Shown piece after piece: positions 25,301 through 34,689 of a DNA stretch of 64,000 nt. The stretch is from Romanomermis culicivorax. Lineage: Eukaryota > Nematoda > Enoplea > Mermithida > Mermithidae. The notes under the pieces were generated by a model that made no database searches, had not been told where the DNA came from, and saw nothing but the letters and a program-made list of their open reading frames with translations. The stretch covers positions 682,001 to 746,000 of the forward strand of contig CAWUHX010000084.1 in NCBI GenBank assembly GCA_963922205.1, in the 5' to 3' direction. Within the stretch, counting starts at the first letter, position 1. Every line of letters starts with the position of its first letter. A program made the translations under genes and the position numbers.

Positions 25301-28300
25301 TATTCCTGAAAGATTCATATGTTATTCGAATTTACATATTGAAACTTACGATTACATATGCATAACTAACTCACTTTTGTAGCAAACATAAACATGATTC
25401 AAAGTGATTTTTGGTCAAATAAAATTGTTCGACCATAATTTTCTGCACACGTATTAGTTCTATGTTACAGATTTTCTTGAATGAGCATGACCCGTATAAA
25501 GAAGATTTAATCGTGAAGGACTGATGACGTCTGCAATCGAGTCAAAAGATTCTTTGAAGTTATCCGCCCACCTATTTGACAAAAAGTAATATCCAGATTA
25601 AGGACATCCAATCGAACTCCAAGTCTGATTTTCAATGGGATTTCTTATCCATATACATATAGCTCATAAAAGTTTCAAATGACAAAAATACCTACGATGT
25701 TTCTGTTCCTCGGTCTGTTTAGAGTTGCAGACTAAAGAGCTGAGAGTAAACCTGCTAGAAAAATGAGGCACAGATTACTAAGGTCCACTGTAAAAACGAA
25801 GTCAACAAACGCAGAGCATCCAAAATTCTTAATCACAAACTTATATAAGCGACACGGTGTTGTTTCGTTCGAGGGTCAAGGTCCAAAAGTAGAAAAAACC
25901 TAGATAAAGAGTCGGTCCCTTACATGACTACAAAGAACACGATTTTCCGTCTCATCGTGTGTTTACTTTATGGCTCATGGTAAACGAACAACTATCCACA
26001 GTACGTAGGTGCCGTAAAAGAACGGGGCGGCAGACTGATCAAACATTGGTCTGAAATTTATGACCACAGTAAACAATATCCATGAACTAAATAATAATTG
26101 AAAGATGATCAATCTTTACCCCCTTCCCCGTGCCCGTTATGTTGCTTTTGAAACAAGGAAACTTGATCTATTACTGTAGAAAGTATGAAACACGGTAGAA
26201 CCGGTCGGGGAAGTGGAATTTGACCGACCCTTTTGCTATCTGTAGCATGGCAGAAACACGTGAATAACAGGCGCAAAAACCAATTAATTTGGTAAAAAGG
26301 GGCAAAAGATAAAAGCCTTACCTTTGTTGATAATCTGACCTTGCATCCAAAAAACTAAAAGACGTTCCCTGAGTCCAACAGCCGTGAAAAAGAACAGTTT
26401 TTTGTTTTTTTCGGTCAGAGAAAACCGATATTGATCAAAGTCCAAAGTCTGCCGGCAACTCGGGTCTGCTTTAGGCGCGTACCATAAAAGATTAAAATGA
26501 CGATAGACGAAGAAAAAAGTAATTAATTAGCGTCATTTGTTTCAGATATCGCGCAGCTTTTGGAATTAAAATGACTGATGACTGAGCATCTATTTGGTCG
26601 AACACATTTCGAAATCGTAACGCTTTTGGCTGCTGGATGGAACACTCGAACTTTTGACCAAACGAATGGTCTTTTAATATTTAGGCCCGCTTCGCCTGAA
26701 ATGAAAACTATTTATGGTTATTAGGGCCTAAAAAGTACAAACAATTCGTCATGTAGCTAAGGGAAACAATTTTTGATCACGTAACCATTGCGGACTAGAG
26801 CATTTAAGCAATTAAAGATAAGTCTGCATGGCTGAAGCAAAAATAATTAAATGAAGAAAGCTTTAAGTCGTAAACAAAAAGTATGAAGTGGCGAAAGACC
26901 AATTCAGATTACTATTAAAACTTTTGATGGGAGACCAGAGACCTAAGGTCTTGAACAGTCAGTCATGATGCGGAGTAGAATAATAATCGAGTATACTGTA
27001 CTAGATATCGATAACGCATTTCTATCCAAAATACACCAATACGTATTTCCATATAATGCTTTGGAAAACTGAAAGCTGTTGTTTCTCTGACAGTAGTTCA
27101 GATTTGTTGCCTATACATTGAAGTTGGGCCAACCCGCTAATCCTACTGATTGTGTCTCATTTTGGCGCCCGTCTCACTTTGGCCCCCGTCTAACTTTGGC
27201 GCCCATCTCACTTTGGCGCCCGTCTCACTTTGGCGTCCAACGTTGTAGGCGCCAAAGTGAGACTGTTGTCTTACTTTGGCGCCCGTCTCACTTTGGCGCC
27301 CATTGTTTAATAATGACTTTTCTTGGATGCCCTAACTTGGCGCCCGTCTCACATTGGCGCCCGTCTCACTTTGGCGCCCTATCACAGTCTGCTTTTCGGC
27401 ATTCACGCTGATCATTCATTTCGGTGAATCCCCATTGCCCGAAGGTCCTGTTTTCCTGAAATTCCTCTTTCCCCGAAGAATGCTTCAAAGCTTTTTCTCG
27501 AAAGTCCCTATTCCTCAAAATTGTGAAATTCCGTTTCCCCAAAAATAGACGGAGGCTATTTTTAGATTGCATTTTGTAAATTGATAATTTTCCCTGAGAA
27601 CATTGTAAATTGTAGGATTTAGCACAAAATTCGCACGGTAAAAAAAATTAGTGAAAAATTGGAAAAAAAATTATTTCTTGTTTGATACGTTTAGCTTCAA
27701 CTTTGGATCGAGTAAGGCGCACAAGGTGGATTGTGACCGTGATCCGGATTTGACACGAACTGTAGCATGACGTACGGGATTCGCATGACTGTTGCAAGAA
27801 ACGCATAAGCACATGACTTCACCATCGATGTCCAATCGTTTAACTTTTTTCTTTTTGAACAAATAAAAAAGATCCGAATTAACTCTACGTTCACAAAGCG
27901 ACATTGACATTTGACAATACAAAGACACGATGAAGCGGGCTACCTTGAAATCAGCCATTTTAGTTTCATGACAAGTGTTTTTATTGAGTAAAGTTTAGCA
28001 GGGTAACTGATTATTATATTTTCCACCATTCAGAGAGAGAGAGAGAGAGAGCTATTCAGGGCGACCTGAGCTATTTATAGCCATTATGGCCATGTAAAAC
28101 TGTGCGTAAAATTTGCATAGATGAAGACACCGCTTGTTTATTAGGACATACATTGCGGCAAAGTGGGACGGGCGCCAAAGTGAGACGGGCGCCTAAGTGA
28201 GACACAGCTTTGGCGCCAAAGTGAAACGGGCGCCAAAGTGAGACTGTACCAATCCTACTAGTACTCCGGGGAACTGGTCTGAACGGTACCAATTTTTCAG

Positions 28301-31300
28301 CACGCTAAGGGGAATAAACTGGCTTTTTGGACTGGACGAATGTTTTTCTATATGAACGGCCATGTGGCTGTTTGAACTGAACCAGCGTTTTTCTCTATGA
28401 AAAGGGTTATGTGTGTGTAGCTGTGAGCACATGACCAACATCTATGCGTACGAATGGCTATAGACTACTCATACCAATTGAAAGGCAACAAGTGGATCAA
28501 TGCATAAGCAGTTTGTGAAGCGTCTACCACCACATCGTTCACGAGCATGTAAAAGTATCATGATGTGGTGTCTTTCAATGTTATGTGCAGTGGTCATTGG
28601 TCACCCCGATTCAGTCGGAAGAAGAAAAAGCCTATAGAAACAGTTGCTAAAAAACAATTATACTCATCATAGGTCAGGGAGAAAAAAACTTTTGTATCCA
28701 CACAATTTCCTCCAGTATAGCTAACTCTTTCGTGTATTGAGTTGGTCTAGAATTTCGGGAGATGTCTAGGAGTGAAAAAATTACATTAGAAGAATCGAGA
28801 TTGGCCTATTTGAAGGCATATCGTGAAAATCTCGATTTTGCGAGATTATTTGATAATGACGAAGTAAATTCACATTCAATTTTATATCCATCGACTGTCC
28901 GGTTAGTGATTTCATTGTACAAATCAACCAGCTGATACATCGAGATGCTAAGTCGATTTCGACTAGGCCGGAGCTCGTGCTCGCCAACATTTTACCTTCT
29001 ACTGCGTTCGTTGTTTCGGTTAATGCCGTCTTGAAAATCGAAGTTAGCTTTTTTATGCAGGATACCTCACAACGAAATCGGCTCTCAACTGTTTTCACCC
29101 CTAACTACTCAGCGAAACTCAAAATAGCGAGAATCAATACAGCGATTCTCAAAACAGCGATTACTCAAAACGGCGAAGTCTCAAAACAACGACTCTCAAA
29201 ACAGCTAGTTTTCAAAAGACTTACTTTCAGAATCGAAAAATGGAGATTGGGTGGGACAGACGTTTTGGCGTATGGCCTATTTGGTCCTCCATTTCGATCT
29301 GCTGGATGTTGGTGGTCATACATTTTGGCACGGATCGCAAGATTTCTGATATTATAGCTCTATAGCATGTGTTTTCACGACATTACTGCTTTTTATCCTG
29401 GTTTGTTAATTATTAACATACCAATGCATGCTTTTTGTTTCTTTTTTTCTTTTTTGACTTATTCCCTTTTATATTCTTCTTATTGTTTTTCAGGTTGTAT
29501 GCTTTTATTCTATTTTTCACCTACTTTTTATTACATTATTTTATTTTTCGTTTCCCTATTTTTTTTGCCTTAACTGCTTATTTTATTCATTTCATTTTAT
29601 TTGCTTATTTCATTTTCTTTTATTTATTCCATTAATTTAATTTTTTTTTGTAATTCAGCTCCATACAAAACAATTTTAATCAGGAATCCTTATAATTTTT
29701 TGTTTTTGTTTTTTTTCAAACGTTTTGCAAAAATGTTTTTATGACAAATATTCTTTTGTGATTTTTGAATGGCCCGTTCGTACATAACTACCGCAACTGC
29801 AGCACAAAAGCATGTGAAACTTAGATGGCCAAATGCAACTAAAAATAGACTATTTCAATTAGCAAAAACGATTTTAGTATACCTAATCTGGATATTTATT
29901 ATAAAAATGATGTGTGCGTTTACTCTAATGCATAGAACTTTTTACTATTCGCTGTATTGAGATTCGCATCAAGACTTCGCTGTTATGAGAATCGCTGTTT
30001 TGAGATTTCACTGTTTTGAGAAACGCCGTTTTGAGGCTCGCTACTTTGAGTTCCGCTGTTGTGCGTTTCGTTGTATTGGGAACACGCCTCTCAACTAACA
30101 TTAACTTTCAAATTTTTGGAATATAAATTCGGAAATATAGGAGAAAATTTCGAGAATAAAAAAAACTCTAAATTTTCCATGAAAAATTCGAAAAATCTCA
30201 CATTTATCAATCGAAATATATAAATTTTGTGAAAAATCTCGAAAAGTTCAGATTTTTTCAATCAAAATATCGAAAATTCCTCGTTTTCGACCAACATTTT
30301 TGAAAATCTTAGAGGATAATGTTGAATACTTCATATTTTTTGACCAAAAATTCGAAATTTTATCGCAAAAGACTCAAAAATATCAAATTTTACGACTGAA
30401 AATTTGAAAAATTTCATATTTTACGACTACAAATTCGAAATTTTTTTCGAAATATTCCAAAAATCTCGCAGTTTTTGATATTTTTGACGACATAAACAAC
30501 CTAGAAATTCTGACTGGTGAAACGACAGGATTTCACAAAATTGTATCACATAGTACATGTCATGTACTATGAGATTAATCAGCAGACTGTTAGAAATTTT
30601 TGAGTAAAAAAATTCCTGGTCCTGGTGTAGAGAATTTTCAAATCAGATCAGATCTTCCATTTGCAAGCATTATATAAGAAAAGTAACTCTTACGACACAT
30701 TTCTGAGAGTCGAACTCATTACATACAACAAATTCACAATATCTGTTGAATGTTGGTCGAACATTCTGCATGAAATTCAAAATTCGCACAGCAACGGTAA
30801 ATATAGTGAGTACAGTATTTTTAAACCTCAATCAATATGCAGGTTGCCCGATGAAGGTCTTCTATAATTTGGTAAGAAAGCATATCATGTATAATCTTGT
30901 GTTTCACATTTTTCGTGCAATTTTTATGTGTCAAAGGACTGGTGGAGAAAAAAAACAACTTTTAAGCAAACTGAGGATGGCAGTACTAGAGAAATTTTGT
31001 CCACTTATCAGTTCACTGAAGAAAATAATCAACTTGTCTGATCATTCTAACACATAAAAATTTTCTTTTATGACTAGAGTAATAACCTTACTAATTTTTC
31101 CCTGTTGAACTTATGATTTCAGAAGCCTGATGGCATATGATAAAACCAAGAAGTGAATAAATCATGTATAAGAAATTTTGGAGCAAAAACATCCAGAATC
31201 ATCGTGTGAATGATTAACAAAGCAGACACATTTCTGTCATTATTCTTCTATTTACGAGCATTCTACGAGAGGATTATGATACCTTTCTGAGAGATTCCAC

Positions 31301-32742
31301 ACCGTCAGATAACATACAACAAATTAAAAATATCTTTTGATAAAACATTTTATGTCAAAGTTCAAAATCGCACAGCTATAGTAAACATTGCAAGTTCACG
31401 TTTCTTAAACCTTGATAAATGTGCTCTTTTTTCATTTCATTTGGCATGAAAAACATTCTGTATGAGACTCAAAATTGACTTAGCTACAGTAAGCACTGAA
31501 TGTTCAGTATTTTTAAATCTCGATTAAAGTGCAGGTCCCATGAAAGTTTATAATTATATATGGAAGTGCCTGTTACAAGTACTGGAGAAATTTTAACGAT
31601 TTGATCAGGTTATTAAAGAAAACAATCAATTTGTCTGATCAATCGTAATTTTTAAATGTAATAAGAGGTTGAAACGATTTCGGAAAAAAAACTATCTTGA
31701 TTAAAATTGTTTCCTGTAGTTAGAGTGAATCAAAGAAATGAGTCTACAAGTGTTCAAAGAAAAAGAAGTAAAAAACAGTGAAAAAAAAACAGTGCATGTT
31801 AATCTGAAATGATAAAAAAATTATTGACGCATTTTACATAAAACTACACGAAATCTTATACAAAAAAAACGTGTCAAATGAAAAAATTTGATGCAAAACA
31901 GAAAAACGAAAATTAATATGCGAATGACAGAAAAAGAAGTGAGTCGTTTTTTGTTTAGTCCAGCCAGCTATAGGAGAATATTATGGAGGGAATATTATGG
32001 AGGCCATTCAGCCAGTAAGCCATTGAATTTGGTAATTCCGTTCCATCCGTTCAGTCCGTTCAGTCCACGAAGCCGTTCAGTTCATACAGCCCAGTACAAG
32101 AGTTGGAGAAGATTTCTTTCATTCCTATAGTCCATTCAGTCCGTTCAGCTCATTCAGTCCGTTGAGTCCACAAAGCCTTCCAGGCCATCGAGCCATCGAC
32201 ACTTCTGTGCCAGTAACTTTCCCTCATTCAGTCATCACATATTAGAAAACTTTTATGCTCCCATTCTCTCCGAGACTCCCGTTCAGCCTTACCGAAAAAG
32301 GTGACCCTATACATTGTATTAGTAGGATTATCAGGTTGGGCCTTGAAGTTGAATGTTTCATAGTCATGAGTTTACTGATCTGATATTATACGACAGTCCG
32401 AAGATAGTTATTTCTCACATGAAGAGCCAAAGCAGATTTTATCTCTATTAAGCCTGATAAACATAGGGAGAAAGTTTACGCCCCACAATCAACAAAATGT
32501 CAAGATACCTCAGAAAACTCTGTAAAATGATGTGGAAAACGGCCTTTTTCTTCTTACAGAATTGCAAAAATTGTGGTGCCTCTTTCTCTCGGAATTACTT
32601 GTACGGAACGCACATTAGATGACCGATTTCCAGATCCAAAAAAACGAGGACGAAGATTGAAATCAGCGCAGACGACGATCGAGTCATTATCTGCGACAGT
32701 AGAATTATTATCGTCCACATTCAAAATATATTCAATGCTCAT
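10123..32742 (-). CDS. Large spliced gene, unknown membrane protein, six exons, 620 aa (model)
   Basis: Minus-strand exons in order are 32742-32558, 25017-24720, 22263-21687, 20542-20296, 10738-10454 and 10393-10123. All boundaries are GT...AG, and the five junctions keep frame by phase (2, 0, 1, 2, 2), giving 1863 nt with a final TGA. Residues about 202-218 and 227-256 are hydrophobic, the second a long Ala/Phe/Leu-rich membrane segment, followed by a Ser-rich region. An acidic run (EEEDDDDDDGD) lies near 405-415, followed by a basic stretch (KKLKAKKFALKGKK). The C-terminal exons are Ser/Gln/Pro-rich with CVNGKCTG near 532. No known domain is recognised. The first exon is the least certain; if it is wrong, translation may start at ATG 24957-24959 (539 aa). 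The intron between 20295 and 10739 contains the NeSL and MULE nest. Other introns hold foldback elements. Confidence 0.6.
10454..10738 (-). CDS. Exon 5 of the 620-aa gene (or first visible exon of a separate gene)
   Basis: Acceptor TTTTTTAG before 10738, donor GTGAGA after 10454. Encodes a Lys-rich start, then a Pro/Ser-rich segment ending ATCGPRER. The junction to the next exon is a 60 nt intron with matching phase. Linkage to exon 4 across 9.5 kb is inferred from phase only. Confidence 0.7.
11040..11150. repeat. Imperfect trinucleotide microsatellite (ACT/TGC)n
   Basis: Degenerate ACTACT/CTGCTG/ATTACT triplets. A short Ser-rich frame on the minus strand is only the translation of this repeat. 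Confidence 0.7.
11189..12103 (-). pseudogene. SGNH/GDSL esterase-like ORF downstream of a NeSL-type LINE polyprotein
   Basis: Minus strand, starting about 170 bp after the LINE endonuclease stop. Shows FWLLGDSQIKH (block I, GDS Ser) near 11725-11760. FPGKGIDGL / FPGKGINGL follows as the next Gly-containing block, then VRKIVLAIGTVDALN near 11570 (equivalent of the GTND block). The C-terminal HDETHLNES near 11270-11290 is the DxxH catalytic Asp-His block. In the SGNH family these residues hydrolyse esters. Some LINEs (CR1 type) carry such a domain in ORF1; here it lies behind the RT polyprotein. Broken by in-frame stops near 11837 and 11714 and by a 44 bp tandem duplication that shifts frame (11616-11703). 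Confidence 0.72.
12277..13175 (-). pseudogene. NeSL CCHC zinc finger and REL endonuclease
   Basis: The CCHC finger reads WQCRQCGYPQETFPHILCHC near 12760-12820, which is the classic finger preceding a restriction-like endonuclease. The endonuclease follows: VRPDLVIIND, then RVDIDVTCTYQ near 12550-12620, then FADAIVVGVLGTWDHFND to the stop at 12277-12279. One in-frame TAG sits at 12505-12507. In the family the enzyme nicks target DNA to prime reverse transcription. The left part joins the RT portion once the MULE insertion is discounted. Confidence 0.85.
13184..15773 (+). mobile_element. FLYWCH/MULE DNA transposon with tandem-repeat inverted ends, 2590 bp
   Basis: The left arm 13184-13370 is an array of 15-16 bp units (ACAACTGAGCGCC). 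The right arm 15660-15773 is the same in reverse (GGCGCTCAGTTGT). Flanks are 8 bp near-duplicates: ATCTGGCC at 13176-13183 and ATCTAGCC at 15774-15781. Removing the insert and one duplicate rejoins the host LINE in the same reading frame, apart from one later TGA. This independently confirms the boundaries. Confidence 0.88.
13617..15340 (+). pseudogene. FLYWCH zinc finger + MULE transposase, broken
   Basis: A FLYWCH finger lies at about 13650-13880 (GYVYRK, then WRCDQKGC, then GNHTCEL). ORF 13966-14304 is the linker. The MULE core starts with CDGTFKV at about 14362 (first catalytic Asp). VICANRQFEPTLIICDFEQA at about 14510-14570 carries the second Asp. HGCFFHLVQSIWHNVQ is in a shifted frame at about 14670. 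RTNNAVKGWHWAF lies at about 15036-15075, again in another frame. Some breaks may be short introns (for example 14866-14921), but stops and shifts near 13710, 14600-14680, 14833 and 15000-15040 make it inactive. In the family it excises and inserts with 8-9 bp target duplication. Confidence 0.83.
15782..17798 (-). pseudogene. NeSL reverse transcriptase domain
   Basis: RT motifs in order on the minus strand: RAPNSAPGSDYIKYSDFKAL (17190-17240) and ILIYKKGDKNDIDNWRPISL (17030-17090). Next comes LPTEGWAEHIFLLED (16890-16930), then MANAFGSISHELI (16800-16835; the expected first Asp reads as PDM). GDPLSPLLFN lies near 16640 and the catalytic FAYADDLV near 16525. A thumb-like region and LPKISSRHYLTTP (16040-16090) follow. 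Frame changes occur near 17700, 16940, 16660, 16460 and 16150. It copies the element RNA at a nicked target in active relatives. Confidence 0.87.
17632..18237 (-). pseudogene. Ulp1-type (C48) cysteine protease domain of the LINE polyprotein
   Basis: Shows the catalytic His in NNHWAIAIF (about 18050), the Asp in VLYYDSSRQN (about 18010) and the Cys in AGCCGVYACIYVEKF (about 17850), in the order and spacing of Ulp1/SENP-like proteases. It is in frame with the upstream fingers except for one TGA at 18238-18240, and shifts frame into the RT near 17700. Such proteases in NeSL elements are thought to process the polyprotein (known of the family, not shown here). Confidence 0.88.
18238..18987 (-). 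pseudogene. N-terminal C2H2 zinc finger region of the LINE polyprotein
   Basis: Three finger-like units: CDLCDRTFQ...HFTSKH (18755-18825), CRFCDFSS...HVAREH (18640-18720) and CPSCACAFSS...HMQSKH (18530-18600). An acidic, Asn/Ser-rich linker leads to the Ulp1 domain. In R2/NeSL-clade LINEs such fingers bind target DNA. The start Met at 18985-18987 fits the element 5' end but is not proven. Confidence 0.83.
18991..20295. other. Intron sequence 5' of the LINE, with (ACT)n array
   Basis: Holds an imperfect ACT/ATTACT triplet microsatellite at about 19298-19430 and otherwise AT-rich intronic sequence. 20172-20295 is open in the frame of exon 4 (ends INLMDRTF) and would be coding if the weak donor at 20295 is not used. 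Confidence 0.5.
20296..20542 (-). CDS. Exon 4 of the 620-aa gene, acidic run
   Basis: Acceptor GACGCAG before 20542, donor GTATAC after 20296. Encodes PCRAKVAFDMTLG, a Tyr/Asn-rich segment, EEEDDDDDDGD and a charged helix (RRLVREMILEEKI). The donor is weak. If it is not used, the frame runs on to a stop at 20172 and this would be a last exon. Confidence 0.6.
20543..21686. other. Intron between exons 3 and 4 of the 620-aa gene
   Basis: AT-rich. No repeat family or ORF with support was seen. Confidence 0.5.
21687..22263 (-). CDS. Exon 3 of the 620-aa gene, membrane segments
   Basis: Acceptor TTTTTAG before 22263, donor GTAGAT after 21687. Encodes 192 residues holding the hydrophobic segments (SFIINYFW; AVAAFFAALFFATVVLSYLF) and a long Ser-rich region. 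Strongly coding by composition (GC-rich relative to flanks). Confidence 0.75.
22349..22566. repeat. Diverged palindromic MITE, AGCTGCAGCTTAA type
   Basis: Starts with GCCGGTTTCATCAATGACTT and is filled with overlapping palindromes (GCTGAGCTGCAGC, AGCTACAGCTGAGCTAC, CAGCTGCAGCTCAGCTGGAG). It is the same family as the better copy at 47585-47738. The right terminus is lost. Confidence 0.65.
23743..24640. mobile_element. Foldback element F (GCAGCC-arm family), 898 bp
   Basis: The left arm 23743-23805 carries about 18 bp units (GCAGCCTACTGCATATTA, GCAGCCAACTGCACATTA). The right arm 24564-24640 is the inverse (GGCTGCTAATGTACAGTA). There is an exact 8 bp flank GATATTTT at 23735-23742 and 24641-24648. 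Read inward from the right, the end begins GATTGGGATGC, matching the GATTG termini of elements A and B. The interior has no ORF and holds a GC-rich palindromic insert. Confidence 0.83.
23806..23945. repeat. GC-rich palindromic insert (CGCGCGG) after TTAA
   Basis: Begins after TTAA (23802-23805) with GGCCCTGTCATACTTCACCG. It contains several inverted CCGCGCGG / GGCGCCGCGCGG blocks and GAAGTATGAATAGG, the inverse of the CATACTTC start. This is a striking GC island in AT-rich DNA. It is probably a degraded TTAA-type foldback MITE nested in element F (inference). Confidence 0.6.
24720..25017 (-). CDS. Exon 2 of the 620-aa gene
   Basis: Acceptor CTACACTTCAG before 25017, donor GTAAGC after 24720. 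Contains an internal ATG at 24957-24959 that could be the true start. Hydrophilic, with RRRHSKK and a Thr/Ser-rich end (RTPENGT). Confidence 0.65.
25018..27138. other. Intron sequence, unassigned
   Basis: No ORF, known repeat or RNA gene supported. 25860-26480 is slightly richer in GC and contains words such as GACCGACC and CCGGTCGGGG, possibly an old element. Confidence 0.4.
27409..27625 (-). mobile_element. Fragment of foldback family A inside element B
   Basis: Read on the minus strand it matches the right half of elements A1 and A2: AATTTACAATGTT, then CAATCTAAAAATAGCC, then GGGGAAACGG units. It is more diverged than A1 and A2 are from each other. Confidence 0.75.
27671..27958 (-). CDS. 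Small Cys-containing ORF inside foldback element B, 95 aa
   Basis: MADFKVARF start; contains ERRVNSDLFYLFKKKKVKRL and VMCLCVSCNSH...RHATVRVK, a Cys/His cluster. No family recognised. Its place between the arms suggests a remnant of an element-encoded protein, but it could be chance. Confidence 0.3.
   Translation of the reverse strand: MADFKVARFIVSLYCQMSMSLCERRVNSDLFYLFKKKKVKRLDIDGEVMCLCVSCNSHANPVRHATVRVKSGSRSQSTLCALLDPKLKLNVSNKK
28260..29081. other. Intron segment with a possible small coding relic
   Basis: Minus-strand 28997 to 28815 reads without stop (ELRPSRNRLSISMYQLVDLY... SRYAFK) and looks protein-like, but no family or splice partner was recognised. 28440-28760 holds nothing I can name. 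(GA)n microsatellite at 28032-28050 lies just left, in element B. Confidence 0.3.
29091..30087. mobile_element. Foldback element D (CTCAAAACAGCGA-arm family), 997 bp
   Basis: The left arm about 29105-29220 uses units of about 15 bp (CTCAAAACAGCGATT). The right arm about 29950-30087 is the inverse (AATCGCTGTTTTGAG). There is an exact 9 bp flank CTCTCAACT at 29082-29090 and 30088-30096. The interior (29400-29700) is pyrimidine-rich on the + strand with no believable gene. Confidence 0.87.
30118..30480. repeat. AT-rich degenerate tandem repeat
   Basis: Repeated words AAAATTCGAAAAATCTCA, ATTTTACGACTAAAA and TTCGAAATTTT at roughly 55-60 bp spacing; strongly diverged. Confidence 0.55.
30700..31560. 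repeat. Diverged direct repeats, at least three copies
   Basis: Blocks at about 30705-30870, 31290-31400 and 31450-31560 share an order of words: AACATTCTG, CAAAATTCGCACAGC, GTAAACATTG, TTTTTAAACCT, ATGCAGGTTGCC, GATGAAAGT. The GCATAGCTACAGT-like core also occurs in the 0.9 kb repeat at 50-54 kb. Noncoding. Confidence 0.55.
32036..32170. repeat. Single arm-like array of GTTCAGTCC units
   Basis: Units of about 9 bp (CCGTTCAGTC, CATTCAGTCC) in two blocks, 32036-32090 and 32128-32170. No inverted partner was found nearby. 32318-32360 contains a segment, inverted, resembling the sequence left of element B (ATCCTACT...GTTGGGCC), so this may be a broken foldback element. Confidence 0.45.
32558..32742 (-). 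CDS. Exon 1 (tentative) of the 620-aa gene
   Basis: Encodes 61 residues from ATG 32740-32742 to a GTAAGA donor after 32558 (FAIL end). An in-frame stop just upstream supports this as the first coding exon. Phase 2 fits the acceptor before 25017. Confidence 0.45.
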
Positions 32743-33501
32743 CAATTACACTGTTTCGATGCTCTATCGACGTTTTCGTCCGAAATTCATGAAGAATCCC
32801 TTGTGCAGTAAATACTAGATCAGAGAATTTTCGGGTTTGATATGGAGTTGTTTCGTTAGAGTCCGCGGTTTTCCATTTAATCTAGTTTTACGATCGAGAA
32901 CGAACTTCCGAGATCCGGATGTTTATTGCAATCGGAATAAACTTGGTTCAGATTCCGCCGATAGAAAATAGTTCAGACCATACGTCAGCGTCGGGTATTT
33001 AAGGGTTTGACCTCAATCAGAAATCGTTAGACCTCGTTCTGATAAGTGCTTGACCATCAGATGGTGACTTTTCAAAGCGAATAATTATTTTCTATCCGAA
33101 ATGGCACATGGGGTATCAATCGATAAATCTTAAGACCTATTCAAGGATATGATTTAAAATGGCGTATTTGCATTTCTGATGGAGTTATGGGTGGTTAAAG
33201 TTTTTCCAAAATCTGCTGTGGCCACTCTTAGAAAACTTAGTCGACCTCTACCTGATTTTTTTTGGGGAGTCAATTTTTTTTAAATGAGGGATGTACACGC
33301 AGGCGAGAAGAAAGAAAACTAGATGTCACTTTTTTAACGCAGAAGGGAAAAGGAAGGATTCAAAGGGCTTAGTTGTAATATCTAAGTAAGAATAGAAAAT
33401 TTAAGTTATAAAAGAAACGGAATCGTGGTAGCTTTTATCTTCTGATTATTTTCCATGAATTTTGGGTCTCACTTTTCACACTTGATCCATTGTTCAATTA
33501 T
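32743..33501. other. Unassigned spacer between gene exon 1 and the L1-type LINE
   Basis: No ORF or repeat supported. The right end (33400-33501) is probably 3' UTR of the LINE. Left of about 33000 could hold upstream exons or the promoter of the 620-aa gene, but none is visible. Confidence 0.35.
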
Positions 33502-34689
33502 CTAATATGATTTTAAAGTCATGTTGCTTGCTTTCCAAATCCTTAATTGACTGCTTATGATGTTCTTTAGAGCTTCTGGGCTTGGGAGTGTCTTTGATAG
33601 TCGAATTTTGTACAAAAAAAACTTTGCTTCAATTAGTACTAAATTCGCTGTTTGCAGGTAATCTTTGTTTTCATTCCCAGAGTAGCCTAGTATGACAGTT
33701 TCTCTAGTAATTTTTACAAAAGTAGTGTTATGACGTGACAGCATTGCTTGGAATGCATTCCAAAAAATTTTTGATGCTGGGTATTCGAAGAACATATGTA
33801 GAATATCATCATTTGACTCGTCACAGAAGTAACACAGGCTTGCCTCTTTTATTTTGTATTTTTCCATCAAACGTCCAGTAATTAGTATGTTGTGTAAAAT
33901 TTTAAATTGAAATTGTTGGTATTTGTTTCCCACTATCAACTGATTTAAAATATTCCATGCGTCCTGGAAAATATCATCTGTCCTAATGTTCAATCTTTGC
34001 CTCCAAAACATTTCTTCTGGTGGAGTGCATGCCCTATTCTTAACCATGCTACTTTTTACATTCCTTATTTCCTTGAGGTTCATTATTTGGGGTGCAAAGT
34101 CATCGACCTCCATTTTTTTCTTGGAATGTCTTTTCATGATTGCTTTTCATTGTTTTGGGATTGAATAAATTAATTTTAAGTAGTCATACCAGTTGATTTT
34201 ACATCCTTCATTTTTTATGACCTCAAATTTTTTGATGTTCCAATCATTGTCAAACCATTGAAAGATGTTATTGAATTCAGTTTGCTGTAATTCTGGAAAG
34301 TATAGAGCTTTTTTTCACTAATTAGGTGTCTGTTATTGTTGATTTTTTGTAAGATCCCTTGCATTGGACTAGTAATATCATATACACAGCTCGAGGGAAT
34401 GTACCTTACAGCCTCTAAAATTTGCACATAGAAAGGACTAAGTGTGACATTTAGTGTTTGGCAGGAGAAATTACATTGCACTATACCATTGATCCGTCCG
34501 ACTTTGTCTGTGGGGTGAATACCAATTTTACACCATTTCCCAGGTGAGTTTGAGTCGGAGAAGCCATTTTGCTTTCAAAGATGTTGCTATAATTTCCATA
34601 TTGGGCATTTTTAAGCCACTCTCAGAGTGTTTTTGCATCATTACATTACCTATAATTTTTGATGTTGCACTTTTCCAAAGAAACTGTCG

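Larger units (their letters stand above)
27148..28250. mobile_element. Foldback element B (TTTGGCGCC-arm family), 1103 bp
   Basis: The left arm 27148-27380 consists of 17 bp units (CTCACTTTGGCGCCCGT), with one inverted unit near 27250. The right arm about 28155-28250 is the reverse (GCGCCAAAGTGAGACGG). There is an exact 9 bp flank AATCCTACT at 27139-27147 and 28251-28259. It begins GATTGTGTCTC, matching element A (GATTGTGTCC). The interior contains an inverted fragment of element A and a Cys-containing small ORF. Confidence 0.88.

Noticed and set aside
29367..29640. Open frames rich in Phe/Leu (also 51634-51996 and 52045-52272)
   Set aside because: They are translations of pyrimidine-rich, low-complexity interiors of foldback elements D and E; no motif and no splice support.
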